NCBI GenBank assembly: GCA_964410965.1
Contig: CAYPIY010000001.1
Location: 372,001-436,000, forward strand
Reading direction: 5' to 3'
Origin: JBBIRG01 sp964410965
GTDB lineage: Bacteria > CLD3 > SB21 > JBBIRG01
DNA: 64,000 bases
Below, piece by piece: positions 35,956 through 44,939 of the stretch (position 1 is its first letter; each line of letters opens with the position of its first letter). Below the pieces are notes generated by a model. That model was given only the letters and a program-made list of their open reading frames with translations, was not told the origin of the DNA and ran no database searches. A program made the translations under genes and the position numbers.

Positions 35956-37479
35956 TTATTGCTGTCGCTGTACAATATCACGCACCTGGTCGGTAATGGC
36001 CCTGAAATCAATTTTTCCGCTTCCCGTTTTCGGCATTTCCGGGAGTACGATGAACCAGCTCGGCAGGGCGATTTTAGGAAGCGATTCTGACATTTTTTTC
36101 AGAATTACTTTTTCATCGACCGGCTGCGTAACGGCCGCAACGATCTTCGCGCCGCGAAGCGCGTCGGGTACTTCAACCACACAGCATTCGGTATCCGGAG
36201 GAAGTAATTTTTCAAGAACATCCTCCACCCTTATCAGAGAAACCATCTCTCCCCCGATTTTCAGAAAACGTTTTAACCGTCCTACATGCCAAAGATAACC
36301 GTCTTCATCCATATACCCCATATCGCCCGTGTCATACCACCCGTGCCGGATGCTCAGTGAGGTCTGTTCGAAATCGTCGAAATATCCCTTCATCACATTG
36401 TCCCCTTTGACCAGAATCTTGCCGATCTCCCCGACCCGGCATTCGTCGCCCGTTTCATAATGTTCGACTCGCACCAGGACACCTTTCAGCGGACGGCCAA
36501 CACTTCCTGGACGGTTATATTCCGGCGTATTCACGGTGATGCCCGGACTGGTTTCGGTGGCGCCATAGGCTTCAAATAATACCTTATCGTGTTTTTTCAG
36601 ATATCCCTCCCGGAGAGCTTCGGGACATTTGTCGGCACCGGATAACATAATGCGGACGGATTCAAAATCACCGGCTTTGGAATTTCGCAGGTAACCCCAG
36701 AAAAAGGTTGGAGTTCCGGCCATCAGCGTTACCTTTTCTTCCCGTGATATATCGCAGATGGTACTAAAATCAAGAGGATTTGCGTATGTGACAATGGTCA
36801 TTCCTTCCAGCAACGGTACCCATAAATTTGCCGTTTGACCGAATATATGAAAATAGGGAAGATTGGCCAGAAAAATGTCCTCCGATGAGAAAGAATACGC
36901 TTCCATCAGGCTTTCATAATTCGTGCGGATGTTCCGGTGCGTCAGCTGTACGCCTTTCGGTTCCTTTTCACTGCCGCTGGTAAAAAGGATCAGCAGCGTA
37001 TCATTTTCCATTCCTTTGTGGATACTGTTCAGGATCCGGTCGGCCGGCCATTCCGTCTTCAGGGATGTCCTGATCTTATCAAAAGCGGAAACCGATTCCA
37101 TCAGGTCCTCGAGGTAAATCATTCCCTCGACCCTGCGGCAACTGATTTTCTCGCATAACGCCCGGGATGTGATGATCATCCTGAAATCGCATTTCTTCTG
37201 CGCGTACTCACAGTTCATTGCGGCGCCGGTGGAATAATTGATCATCACGGGAATGCGGCCGCTCATGAGTGTGGCCATAATGGAAAGCACCGAACCGGCT
37301 GAATTCGGAAGCATGATTCCCAGAAAACCGGGATCGAATTTGCTGAATTTTTTCATCAGGATCAGACTGCCTATCAGAGCCTGCTTGTAGGTTAGCCTCC
37401 GGTTCAGTGTCCGATCGATGATAGCCACCTTTTTTTCATATTGTTTCGCGATGCGGACAAATTGGTGATGAAGTAACAT
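35956..37479 (-). CDS. AMP-forming acyl-CoA / acyl-ACP synthetase family protein
   Basis: 507 residues of the ANL superfamily: P-loop LFTSGSEKEPKGVQLTHRN, YGATETSPG (A5), YDTGDMGYMDEDGYL (A7), GRLKRFLKIGGEMVSL (A8) and the C-terminal Lys in KTGSGKIDFRAI (A10). It activates a carboxylate by adenylation and transfers it to CoA or acyl-carrier protein. Closest by eye to the acyl-ACP synthetase domain of Aas or to FadD-like enzymes; chain length cannot be read from sequence. CGGAG lies 7 bases upstream of the ATG. It is monocistronic on the minus strand between plus-strand genes. Confidence 0.92.
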   Translation of the reverse strand: MLLHHQFVRIAKQYEKKVAIIDRTLNRRLTYKQALIGSLILMKKFSKFDPGFLGIMLPNSAGSVLSIMATLMSGRIPVMINYSTGAAMNCEYAQKKCDFRMIITSRALCEKISCRRVEGMIYLEDLMESVSAFDKIRTSLKTEWPADRILNSIHKGMENDTLLILFTSGSEKEPKGVQLTHRNIRTNYESLMEAYSFSSEDIFLANLPYFHIFGQTANLWVPLLEGMTIVTYANPLDFSTICDISREEKVTLMAGTPTFFWGYLRNSKAGDFESVRIMLSGADKCPEALREGYLKKHDKVLFEAYGATETSPGITVNTPEYNRPGSVGRPLKGVLVRVEHYETGDECRVGEIGKILVKGDNVMKGYFDDFEQTSLSIRHGWYDTGDMGYMDEDGYLWHVGRLKRFLKIGGEMVSLIRVEDVLEKLLPPDTECCVVEVPDALRGAKIVAAVTQPVDEKVILKKMSESLPKIALPSWFIVLPEMPKTGSGKIDFRAITDQVRDIVQRQQ

Positions 37480-37701
37480 TATAACTCCGTAATGCAGGGT
37501 TGCAAGTTTAAAACATTAAGCTAATGGACTTTATCCTCCGGAACAAGAAAAATCTTATTCGGTATATTAAACAGATAACACTGTACCGTTTTCATGCACC
37601 GGTTTTTATTGTTTATGAAATTTTAACTTGCTTTTATTTCGTAAATCAAGGATATTATTTATTGGTATCAAATTTTACGTACAACAAAACAAAGACAGAC
37701 T

Positions 37702-38175
37702 ATGAAACGCATTATTCTCGCCATCGCCGGTCTGATGACCGCCGTTGTCCTGACCTACGGACTTTTTTTCCACACCTCCATATTGAACGGCAAGGGATTT
37801 CAGGATCAGGACGACAAGGGTAAAAAACCAAAAATCAAATTCGAAAAAACGGAACATGATTTCGGCACCATCACTGAAGGGGAAACGGTGGAATACATAT
37901 TTAAGTTTTCCAACATCGGCACTGATACGCTGGTCATCACCAATGTCCGTGCTTCCTGCGGCTGCACCGCCGCGCTGGTAAGCGAACGGATTCTTGCCCC
38001 GGGCCTCAGCGGTGAAATTAAAACCGTTTTCGACTCCCACGGCAGACCCGGCAATAACCGGAAATCCGTTTCCGTGATTTCCAACGACACCGACAACCAG
38101 CAGATCGTACTGCGTTTTACGGTTAATGTACAGGCCGCCGAACAGAGATCGGATATGGAAACGCTGTTCAAGTAA
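37702..38175 (+). CDS. DUF1573 protein
   Basis: 157 residues with an N-terminal hydrophobic signal/anchor (ILAIAGLMTAVVLTYGLFF) and one immunoglobulin-like DUF1573 domain: FEKTEHDFGTITEGETVEYIF, then RASCGCTAALVS and NRKSVSVISNDTDNQQIVLRF. The SCGCT motif is characteristic. Such proteins are abundant in Bacteroidetes-like bacteria, exported, and of unknown role. A PorV/Q-family gene follows after 41 bases and may be in the same transcript. Confidence 0.93.
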   Translation: MKRIILAIAGLMTAVVLTYGLFFHTSILNGKGFQDQDDKGKKPKIKFEKTEHDFGTITEGETVEYIFKFSNIGTDTLVITNVRASCGCTAALVSERILAPGLSGEIKTVFDSHGRPGNNRKSVSVISNDTDNQQIVLRFTVNVQAAEQRSDMETLFK

Positions 38176-38216
38176 CCTGCTGTTCCCGGCGTTTTTCCAG
38201 TCATTAAAGGAATTTT

Positions 38217-39254
38217 ATGATTCGCCATTATTTTGTACCGTTTTTTTTCTTTTTCGTTTTTCTGTCATTTTCCCTTTCGGCCCAGAACAAGTATGCGGGT
38301 GAATTCCTTTCGCTGGGAGCCGGAGCCCGCGCTTCCGCCCTGGGCGGGGCGGCGGTCGCATCCGTCAGCGATGTATCCGCGGGTTTCTACAATCCCGCGG
38401 GCCTGATGCAGATTGGCAGCGCACAGATCGCATATAATCACACGAAGCTTTTCATATCCGACATGAATTACGATTACGGCGCGGTGGCCGTCCCGTGGGG
38501 CGCGAAACAGTCCCTGGGTTTTTCCGTTCTCCGGCTGGCCGTGGATAATATCGCGCACACTGAAGCTTACCGGATACTTCCCAACGGCGATATCGAACTT
38601 GTCTCCCCAGGCCAGTATGATCCCTCTACGGACCGGACTCGCATTAAAAATTATTTCAATTACGCGAGTTATGCCTTCCTGTTCAGCTACGCGCGCCGGT
38701 ACAGGGAACACATCACTGTCGGAGCGAATGTCAAGCTCATGCACAACGGCAACCGGTACGCCTCGGCGAACGGAATCGGGTTCGACGCCGGAATCCAGTA
38801 CGCCCATTCCGAAAACATCCTTCTCGGCGTGACGCTGCATGACGCCACCGGCACGCTCGTGGCCTGGAATACCGGAAAAAGGGAATGGATCTCCCCGAGC
38901 CTGAAAACAGGCGCCGCGTATGTGTTTGCAGCCGGCGAAGACCATATGTTCATTCCCATGCTCGACATCGAGCACCGGTTTGAAAACCGCCGAACCGCGT
39001 CGCAATGGCACTGGGGACGCTGGAGCGCCGATTTTCACGCCGGGCTGGAATACCAGTTCAAGCGAGGCCTTTTCCTTCGCGCCGGCTTCAATGAACTGGA
39101 CGCATGGACCCTGGGCACCGGAGTGAAAATGGGACTCTTCCGCTTTGATTACACGTTCACATCGTATAAAGGTGCGGACGCGCTGAACAACATCCACCGG
39201 ATTTACATCCAGTTCGACCTGAAAACCCCGCGTTTTCTTCGCCCATCCAATTAA
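38217..39254 (+). CDS. PorV/PorQ-family outer-membrane protein
   Basis: 345 residues, AAAGGA ribosome site and a signal peptide ending SLSAQ. The N-terminal block YAGEFLSLGAGARASALGGAAVASVSDVSAGFYNPAGL is the PorV/PorQ signature, followed by amphipathic beta strands of a FadL-like 14-strand barrel and a C-terminal aromatic strand. PorV shuttles type IX cargo to the sortase; PorQ-type relatives are less well defined. Together with two T9SS-tailed proteins in this window it supports a type IX-like secretion system in this organism, although no other Por/Spr component is present here. (Motif given is longer than the rest; key residues are G-A-G-A-R-A and F-Y-N-P-A-G.). Confidence 0.92.
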   Translation: MIRHYFVPFFFFFVFLSFSLSAQNKYAGEFLSLGAGARASALGGAAVASVSDVSAGFYNPAGLMQIGSAQIAYNHTKLFISDMNYDYGAVAVPWGAKQSLGFSVLRLAVDNIAHTEAYRILPNGDIELVSPGQYDPSTDRTRIKNYFNYASYAFLFSYARRYREHITVGANVKLMHNGNRYASANGIGFDAGIQYAHSENILLGVTLHDATGTLVAWNTGKREWISPSLKTGAAYVFAAGEDHMFIPMLDIEHRFENRRTASQWHWGRWSADFHAGLEYQFKRGLFLRAGFNELDAWTLGTGVKMGLFRFDYTFTSYKGADALNNIHRIYIQFDLKTPRFLRPSN

Positions 39255-39266
39255 TCCGGCTCACGC

Positions 39267-40070
39267 ATGAAATTCCAGCCTTTATCCCTGGCCAGACTCA
39301 AATCGTTCAGGCAGATCCGCGAAAAGCGGTTCCGGAAAACAGAGCGCCTGTTCATGATCGAGGGACTGCGCCTGTTCGAAGAGTCCATGAAAACGGGCGT
39401 TCCCCCGGCATGGATCGTAACCACGGACGCTTTCCTGAAGAAAAATTCCGCGCTGAATTCCCTGCTCAGGCATTTTCACGCCGACCGGACTCATATCGCC
39501 TCCGAAGACCAGCTCTTGCAGATTTGCGATACTGAACAGCCGCAGGGAATTGTAGCCGCAGTACCCTATCGTCCCCTTACCGCCGGAGATATCCAATCCG
39601 ATACCGCCGACTCTCCGATTATCGCGCTGGACCGGATCTCCGATCCTGGGAATATCGGCACTATCTGCCGTTGCGCGGACTGGTTCGGAGTCAGCCGGAT
39701 CGTCATGAATCCAGCGTGCGTGGAATGGCATAACCCTAAAGCCGTGCGAAGCAGCATGGGATCTGTATTCCGCGTCCGGGGTTATGAAAACATCCACTTA
39801 CCGGAATTCCTAACCGACATGCGTGAACGGGGTTATGCGACCTATGCGGCGACCGTCGACATGGACTCCTCTTCAGTCTTTAGTAACCCGACCAAAAAAA
39901 GCGTGTTGGTCATCGGAAGCGAAGCGCACGGACTTGATGATAACATTGTGAATGCCTGTGAACATAAGATTCATATCCCGCGCTACGGGGAAGCGGAATC
40001 GCTGAACGCGGCCATGGCCTGCGCGATTCTCCTGAATGACTTAGTCAAACACATCCACCCGAAAACCTGA
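39267..40070 (+). CDS. SpoU/TrmH-family RNA 2'-O-methyltransferase
   Basis: 267 residues. An N-terminal substrate-binding domain (LKSFRQIREKRFRKTERLFMIEG) is followed by the knotted SPOUT fold: motif 1 DRISDPGNIGTICRCADWFG, motif 2 VIGSEAHGLDD and motif 3 IPRYGEAESLNAAMACAILL. The family methylates the 2'-hydroxyl of rRNA (RlmB-type) or tRNA (TrmH-type); the N-terminal domain suggests an rRNA target. Cytoplasmic. It lies 12 bases after the PorV/Q gene and 21 bases before an amidohydrolase. Confidence 0.93.
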   Translation: MKFQPLSLARLKSFRQIREKRFRKTERLFMIEGLRLFEESMKTGVPPAWIVTTDAFLKKNSALNSLLRHFHADRTHIASEDQLLQICDTEQPQGIVAAVPYRPLTAGDIQSDTADSPIIALDRISDPGNIGTICRCADWFGVSRIVMNPACVEWHNPKAVRSSMGSVFRVRGYENIHLPEFLTDMRERGYATYAATVDMDSSSVFSNPTKKSVLVIGSEAHGLDDNIVNACEHKIHIPRYGEAESLNAAMACAILLNDLVKHIHPKT

Positions 40071-40091
40071 ACTAACCTGACGGAACTTGTT

Positions 40092-41414
40092 ATGAAACGC
40101 ATCATCATTGAAAACGGAACCATCGTCACGATGAACGCCCGGCGTGAAATCATCAAAGGTTCCGTGTTAATTGAAAACGGGATCATTAAAAAAATCGGCC
40201 GCATGAAACCGCCGGATCATGAAGGCGCGCAAAAGATATCCGCCGAAAACAGGATTATCATCCCGGGACTGATCCAGACCCATGTTCATCTCTGCCAGGT
40301 ATTGTTCCGCAATCATGCCGATGATCTCGAACTGCTCGACTGGCTGAAACTCAAAATATGGCCTTTTGAAGGCGCCCATAATGCCTCATCGATCAGGGCT
40401 TCAGCGCAGCTTGGACTGGCCGAACTTATTAAAGGCGGTACGACGACGATCCTCGATATGGGAACAGTCCGGCATACGGATTATATACTTGAGCAAATCG
40501 AGAACAGCGGCATGCGCGCGTTTTGCGGAAAAGCGATGATGGATCAGTGTCCGGACGCGCCCCCCGGGCTTCGCGAAACGACGGATGAATCCCTGAGGGA
40601 AACCGAACGGCTTATCCGCACATGGCACATGAAAGCCGGTGGCCGGATCCGGTACGCCGTGGCGCCCCGGTTCGTGCTGTCCTGCAGTGAACGGCTGATG
40701 AAGGAGGTCAATGATATTGCCGCGGAACATCAGCTGATTTACCATACCCACGCCTCGGAAAACCGGGACGAAGTCAGCGCGGTCCGGACACAGACCGGCA
40801 TGGACAACATCACTTACTTCAGGCATATCGGGATCATGAACGAACGCCTGTGCCTCGCGCACTGCATCTGGCTGTCGGACGAAGAAATGGCGATGATCCG
40901 TGACACGAAAACTAAAGTGTTGCACTGCCCTTCCGCGAATCTGAAGCTGGGATCCGGCATCGCGAAAATCCCCGAGATGCTGAATTCCGGCATCACCGTA
41001 TCCATCGGAGCCGACGGGGCGCCGTGCAACAACAATCTGGACGCGTTCCATGAAATGAGGCTCGCGGCGCTGATCCAGAAACCCCGCCTCGGCCCCACGT
41101 CGCTCAACGCCGAACAGGTTTTCACCATGGCGACCATTTCGGGAGCAACCGCGCTGGGAATCGGCAACGAGGCCGGCAGCATCGAAGTAAATAAAAAAGC
41201 CGATATCGCGATTCTTGATCTCAATCAGCCGCATTGTCAGCCGTTTGAAAACATTTATTCTCAAATCGTCTATTCCGCTAAATCCGCGGACGTCGAAACG
41301 GTGCTGATCGACGGTAAAGTCGTGATGAAAAACCGTACGTTAAAAACGCTAGATGAGGAACAGATTCTCGCGGACGCCCGTTCCGAGCTGAAAAAGCTGA
41401 TGAAGAGATTGTAA
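40092..41414 (+). CDS. Amidohydrolase of the TRZ/ATZ (purine-like deaminase) family
   Basis: 440 residues. Metal ligands of the amidohydrolase TIM barrel are visible: IQTHVHLCQ, THASENRDE (His), HCIWLS (His) and GADGAP (Asp). The overall pattern is that of 5'-deoxyadenosine/5-methylthioadenosine deaminases and guanine deaminases, which hydrolyse exocyclic amino groups of purine-type substrates with one metal ion. The exact substrate is not certain. A C-terminal beta domain (KKADIAILDL ... VLIDGKVVMKN) completes the urease-like bilobal fold. No partner gene adjacent. A xanthine dehydrogenase subunit gene lies 21 kb away, which may share purine salvage/catabolism. Confidence 0.9.
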   Translation: MKRIIIENGTIVTMNARREIIKGSVLIENGIIKKIGRMKPPDHEGAQKISAENRIIIPGLIQTHVHLCQVLFRNHADDLELLDWLKLKIWPFEGAHNASSIRASAQLGLAELIKGGTTTILDMGTVRHTDYILEQIENSGMRAFCGKAMMDQCPDAPPGLRETTDESLRETERLIRTWHMKAGGRIRYAVAPRFVLSCSERLMKEVNDIAAEHQLIYHTHASENRDEVSAVRTQTGMDNITYFRHIGIMNERLCLAHCIWLSDEEMAMIRDTKTKVLHCPSANLKLGSGIAKIPEMLNSGITVSIGADGAPCNNNLDAFHEMRLAALIQKPRLGPTSLNAEQVFTMATISGATALGIGNEAGSIEVNKKADIAILDLNQPHCQPFENIYSQIVYSAKSADVETVLIDGKVVMKNRTLKTLDEEQILADARSELKKLMKRL

Positions 41415-41423
41415 TTATTTTAT

Positions 41424-41554
41424 TCGTCGGTTCGAGACCGTTTACTACGTTATTATAACGCTGAGATTATTGTGAGTGAACAAAAGCAATTGTCGCATCG
41501 AGACCGTTTTCTCCGCTACAAAAGCGTAGAGATTATTTGTAATGAACCTGAGTC
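41424..41554. repeat. Two tandem copies of a roughly 66-base repeat
   Basis: Copy 1 (about 41424-41490) and copy 2 (about 41491-41554) both carry TCGAGACCGTTT, then an arm pair around CTACGTTATTATAACGC or CCGCTACAAAAGCGTAG, then GAGATTATT. The copies have diverged but keep the compensatory hairpin. No gene is visible. An in-frame open stretch of 122 codons across this area is not coding. Confidence 0.6.
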
Positions 41555-41555
41555 T

Positions 41556-41755
41556 TTTCGAGTAGCGCAGCGTATCGGGAACCGACTTCGAAATCAAATC
41601 GATTACTTTTTTTGCTGTTCCCGATACTGCCTTCGGGCTGATTCCTTTAACCATTCAACCGCCTCTCGATACGTCCCGACTGGTCTGGACTACTCGAGGC
41701 GACCCCTTTTTTTAGTCGGTTCGAGTAGCGCATCGTACCGGGAACCGATGGCATC
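41556..41755. repeat. Inverted and direct interspersed repeats containing a CCCGAC palindrome
   Basis: CGAGTAGCGCAGCGTATCGG (41560 onward) recurs as CGAGTAGCGCATCGTACCGG (about 41723-41742), and TATCGGGAAC is inverted in GTTCCCGATA. Between them GCCTCTCGATACG and ACTACTCGAGGC form an imperfect inverted repeat around TCCCGACTGGTCTGGA (41674-41689), a degenerate form of the window's palindrome. Such 5'-CTCGA...TCGAG-3' units are typical of extragenic repeats in FCB-group genomes. Confidence 0.6.
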
Positions 41756-41766
41756 ACTTCATTGTT

Positions 41767-42450
41767 TCACATACGGATCGTACGCAATAAACAATCGAAT
41801 TCATCCATACAGTTCCCCGTTTCATCCTTCATCGCCCTGAACGATTCAATGATATCCGTCTTCAGCCGGTTATCCCCGCTCTCACCGCGTGAATCCATTT
41901 TGTACATCATCACCCCGGCAAGATAACCGAAATCGCCGTACCGGGTCAGAAACTTCGAACTGATGAATTTTCCGATATGATCCGCCATTCCGCGGGCGCC
42001 GGGGAACGCCGGTATTAACAATTCAGCGACTGCCGTTGAAGATACTCGCCCCAGCGTCTCATAAAATAAATCCGTCATCCCGGGATCACGCGTATGGAAA
42101 TGATGGTCGAGAAGGAATTCAACCCCAAGATGAGCTGTGATTCTCTGCTGGCGCTCGGACATGCCGGAGCGAACGGTTTTGAAGTGGTTCATGAATCCTT
42201 TCTGCAACCCAAGAAACACATCCGAACGGTGAAACACCTCGTCGGCGCGGATGTGATTCAGCATTCCGGCCCAAACCGACAAGGAACCGCTCTTCCCGGC
42301 CAGATCCCTGATCACGGATGTCCTGAACCTGGAGTTACGGTCATAAACGCGGGCCAGATCCGGCAGTATGGTCCCCCAGTAATATTCCCCCGCCGTCAGC
42401 GGATGACCGAGAATCCGGCAATTATGGTAGAAATGGGACAGGTAATTCAT
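41767..42450 (-). CDS. ACP phosphodiesterase-like protein
   Basis: 227 residues beginning MNYLSHFYHNCRILGHPLTAGEYYWG and containing LNHIRADEVFHRS and HLGVEFLLDHHF, the pattern of the AcpH-type family, a distant HD-domain-like hydrolase of acyl-carrier protein phosphopantetheine. Histidine and aspartate positions are consistent with metal binding. No signal peptide. Identity beyond family level is uncertain. Located between repeats and an AT-rich promoter region of the T9SS cargo gene. Confidence 0.8.
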   Translation of the reverse strand: MNYLSHFYHNCRILGHPLTAGEYYWGTILPDLARVYDRNSRFRTSVIRDLAGKSGSLSVWAGMLNHIRADEVFHRSDVFLGLQKGFMNHFKTVRSGMSERQQRITAHLGVEFLLDHHFHTRDPGMTDLFYETLGRVSSTAVAELLIPAFPGARGMADHIGKFISSKFLTRYGDFGYLAGVMMYKMDSRGESGDNRLKTDIIESFRAMKDETGNCMDEFDCLLRTIRM

Positions 42451-42604
42451 GCCGGTGAATTAAAAACATTGAATGAATAAATCAAGAGCTTTAGGAAAGC
42501 GGTAAAAAAAAGCAGGAACCATATTATTTACATTCACAAGTTTTCCGTAATATATGGCAATATCGCTCACGAAACAGGCCCGATGACTATTTTTTAAAAA
42601 AATA

Positions 42605-42634
42605 TTGGACTTTACCCCTTTATTTACTTATCTT
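42605..42634 (+). promoter_or_regulatory. Candidate sigma-70-type promoter of the T9SS cargo gene
   Basis: TTGGAC (42605-42610), 18-base spacer, TATCTT (42629-42634). The 5' leader would be about 47 bases ahead of ATG 42688, which has an AAAGGA ribosome site. Confidence 0.35.
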
Positions 42635-42687
42635 AATGGTTACGTAACAGATTTAATTTATTTTTTATTTTAACGAAAGGATACGCG

Positions 42688-44613
42688 ATGAAAAAGTTAT
42701 TTACGCTTTGCGCGCTGATGTTGCTGGGCGGCTCTCTGGTTTATTCACAGCTGCTGACTGAGAATTTTGATTATACTGCTGGGGATTCATTGACTGCTCA
42801 TGGGTGGACTCAACATTCAGCCGGAACAACTTATCCTGAAATATTTGTTACATCGCCCGGATTGGTTTATACCGGATATGCAGGTTCAGGTGTTGGAAAT
42901 GCAGCATCGCTCGGTGCGGGAACAGGACAAGATGTCAATAAACCGTTTTCCGAACAAACTAGTGGTGCAGTTTTTGGTGCTATAATGGTTAACATTACGT
43001 CCGCGTCAATTGGAGGGGATTATTTCTTCCATTTTAGCCCAACTGATCTCAGTTTAAATGTTTTTCGGGGAAGACTTCATGTAAAAAGGGATGCTTCAAA
43101 TAATGTCGCATTTGGTATTAGTTTCAAAGGAACAAATCCCGTATATACGGGGTTTGATTATGCATTTGGCACGACTTACCTTTTAGTCGTTAAATGTGAA
43201 TTTGGACAAAATGCCAAACTATTTATTAATCCAACAATTGGCGGTGCAGAACCCTCTGCAACAGTCACAAGTACTGATTTTGATAGTGATCCAGTCAATT
43301 ACGGGGCTATAGCTCTCCGTCAAGGTGGTGGTTCAACTGCTGCAGCGGTAACCGTTGATGGTATCCGCGTTGCCACAACCTGGGCAGACGCTGTAACCGG
43401 CGGCGGTTCTACCGCGAATCAGCCTCCCGCGATTTCCGGTTTAACCCGCGATCCGTATATTCCCGTGAATGAAGCGTTAGTCGGCGCGACGGTCACCGAT
43501 GACCACATTGTCACGGACGTCAAATTATATTATACGGCTAACAGCACTACCGACAGTATGACGATGGACCCGACAGGCGCAGACACTTATGAAGCTGAAA
43601 TCCCTGCAAAACCCAACGGCACCTACGTCACCTACTTCATCAAGGCTGTGGATGACAGCGGAGCCGTAACCATCGGTTCGACGCAGAAGTATTTAGGAGG
43701 CACAACCACGATTTCAGCCATTCGGGTCAATGACGGAAACGGGTTGAACACTTATATCGGTACGCCGGTCCGGGTTCGCGGCATCGTGACCGCCGGAGAT
43801 ACCCTTTTTACAGGATTCAACACCGACATTTTCATCCAGGATGCAACGGGCGGAGTCAACATTTACAAATCCGGACTTACTCTTTATCCTGACGGACAGG
43901 ACCTGACGGTCGAGGGCACGATCAATCATTTCAACGGAAAACTGGAAATCACGACGCCGAATATGACGATCACCGATAACGGCGCAGGCGCAATGCCCGC
44001 ACCGGTCGTTCTTGCTCCGGGCGACGCGTTCAATGAATCGAATGAAGGTTTGTTAGCCGTGATTACCGGTGTGGATTTTGACGCCAGCGGCACATTCGTC
44101 GCGGATGACTCGGCCTATACATTCAACAGCACATCTAATTACCTGATTTATGTGGATAAGGACAACGAGAACATCGTCGGACAGTCGATTCCCGGCACCG
44201 TGGTCAATGTACAGGGCATCATGAGCCAATACAAATCAGGCTCGCCCTACACTTCAGGCTATCAGTTAATCCCGCGATACGCGTCTGACCTGAATTACAC
44301 CATTTCGGTCAAAAACGATGAACTGATCAACCCGAAAGCTTTCAGCCTGGGCCAGAATTTCCCGAACCCGTTCAACCCCACCACAATGATCACCTATGAA
44401 GTGCCGAAAGCATCGGACATTTCAGTCAAGGTCTATAACCTGCTCGGACAGGAAATCCGCACGCTGTTCAGCGGCAAACAGAACGCCGGCAAGCACGCGA
44501 TCCAGTGGGACGGACGCGACAACGCGGGCAGAGCCGTTTCCACAGGCATCTATTTCTACCGCCTGAACGCCCCGAATTTCGTGCAGACACGCAAGATGAT
44601 CATGATCAAGTAA
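42688..44613 (+). CDS. Secreted multidomain protein with type IX sorting domain
   Basis: 641 residues with a signal peptide (MKKLFTLCALMLLGGSLVYSQ). The body has a jelly-roll/laminin-G-like part (residues 25-235), an Ig-like domain (about 245-335: YIPVNEALVGATVTDDHIV, YVTYFIKAVDDSG), two OB-fold-like domains (about 340-545: PVRVRGIVTAGDTL, GTVVNVQGIMSQYK), and a C-terminal FlgD-like T9SS type A sorting domain of 90 residues (NFPNPFNPTTMI, GIYFYRL, MIMIK). Secreted across the outer membrane and probably anchored. The first third is A+T-richer than the C-terminal part. Function unknown; OB-fold modules of this kind accompany extracellular nucleases and esterases in relatives. Confidence 0.9.
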   Translation: MKKLFTLCALMLLGGSLVYSQLLTENFDYTAGDSLTAHGWTQHSAGTTYPEIFVTSPGLVYTGYAGSGVGNAASLGAGTGQDVNKPFSEQTSGAVFGAIMVNITSASIGGDYFFHFSPTDLSLNVFRGRLHVKRDASNNVAFGISFKGTNPVYTGFDYAFGTTYLLVVKCEFGQNAKLFINPTIGGAEPSATVTSTDFDSDPVNYGAIALRQGGGSTAAAVTVDGIRVATTWADAVTGGGSTANQPPAISGLTRDPYIPVNEALVGATVTDDHIVTDVKLYYTANSTTDSMTMDPTGADTYEAEIPAKPNGTYVTYFIKAVDDSGAVTIGSTQKYLGGTTTISAIRVNDGNGLNTYIGTPVRVRGIVTAGDTLFTGFNTDIFIQDATGGVNIYKSGLTLYPDGQDLTVEGTINHFNGKLEITTPNMTITDNGAGAMPAPVVLAPGDAFNESNEGLLAVITGVDFDASGTFVADDSAYTFNSTSNYLIYVDKDNENIVGQSIPGTVVNVQGIMSQYKSGSPYTSGYQLIPRYASDLNYTISVKNDELINPKAFSLGQNFPNPFNPTTMITYEVPKASDISVKVYNLLGQEIRTLFSGKQNAGKHAIQWDGRDNAGRAVSTGIYFYRLNAPNFVQTRKMIMIK

Positions 44614-44630
44614 GATCAGAAAATTTCACA

Positions 44631-44667
44631 AAAAGCCTCATGACTCAGGTCGTGAGGCTTTTTTTAT
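44631..44667 (+). terminator. Intrinsic terminator after the T9SS cargo gene
   Basis: AAAAGCCTCATGAC pairs with GTCGTGAGGCTTTT around a 4-base loop, one G-T mismatch, followed by a T run. Confidence 0.9.
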
Positions 44668-44670
44668 TTA

Positions 44671-44862
44671 CCGTTGCCCGAAGTCGCAAGACGTTAAGAA
44701 ATCAGAAAAATCTTCTCGCCAAGGCGCAAAGGCACAAAGGATTTTGATAATTTAAAGTATTTCATTTCCTTTCATTTCTGGCGGCTCTGCGGCTTCGCGA
44801 GATACTCCTCTTTCGCCAAGACGCAAGGGCGCTAAGCATGAGCCGCCATGATGCACGGAACA
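44671..44862. repeat. Interspersed housekeeping-type repeat region
   Basis: Contains CGCCAAGGCGCAAAGGCACA (44717-44736), a second CGCCAAGACGCAAGG near 44813 and GCGGCTCTGCGGCTTCGCGAGA near 44783. This family of intergenic sequence, familiar from many bacterial genomes and also seen at 57120-57345, has no coding capacity and no function assigned. Confidence 0.6.
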
Positions 44863-44896
44863 GAAAACAAAAAAATTCCCGGCAATCCTCAAAAAG

Positions 44897-44931
44897 AAAA
44901 AGTTAAACTTCTTCAAGAAGTTTAACTTTTT
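44897..44931. repeat. Perfect palindrome, left copy
   Basis: AAAAAGTTAAACTTCTT and its inverse around a single C. It can act as a bidirectional terminator. A second copy at 45459-45492 has an almost identical sequence; the two bracket the lipoprotein gene. Confidence 0.8.
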
Positions 44932-44939
44932 TCAATATC

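Noticed and set aside
41472..41840. Plus-strand open frame of 122 codons
   Set aside because: It runs through the tandem and inverted repeats and into the end of the phosphodiesterase-like gene; not coding.
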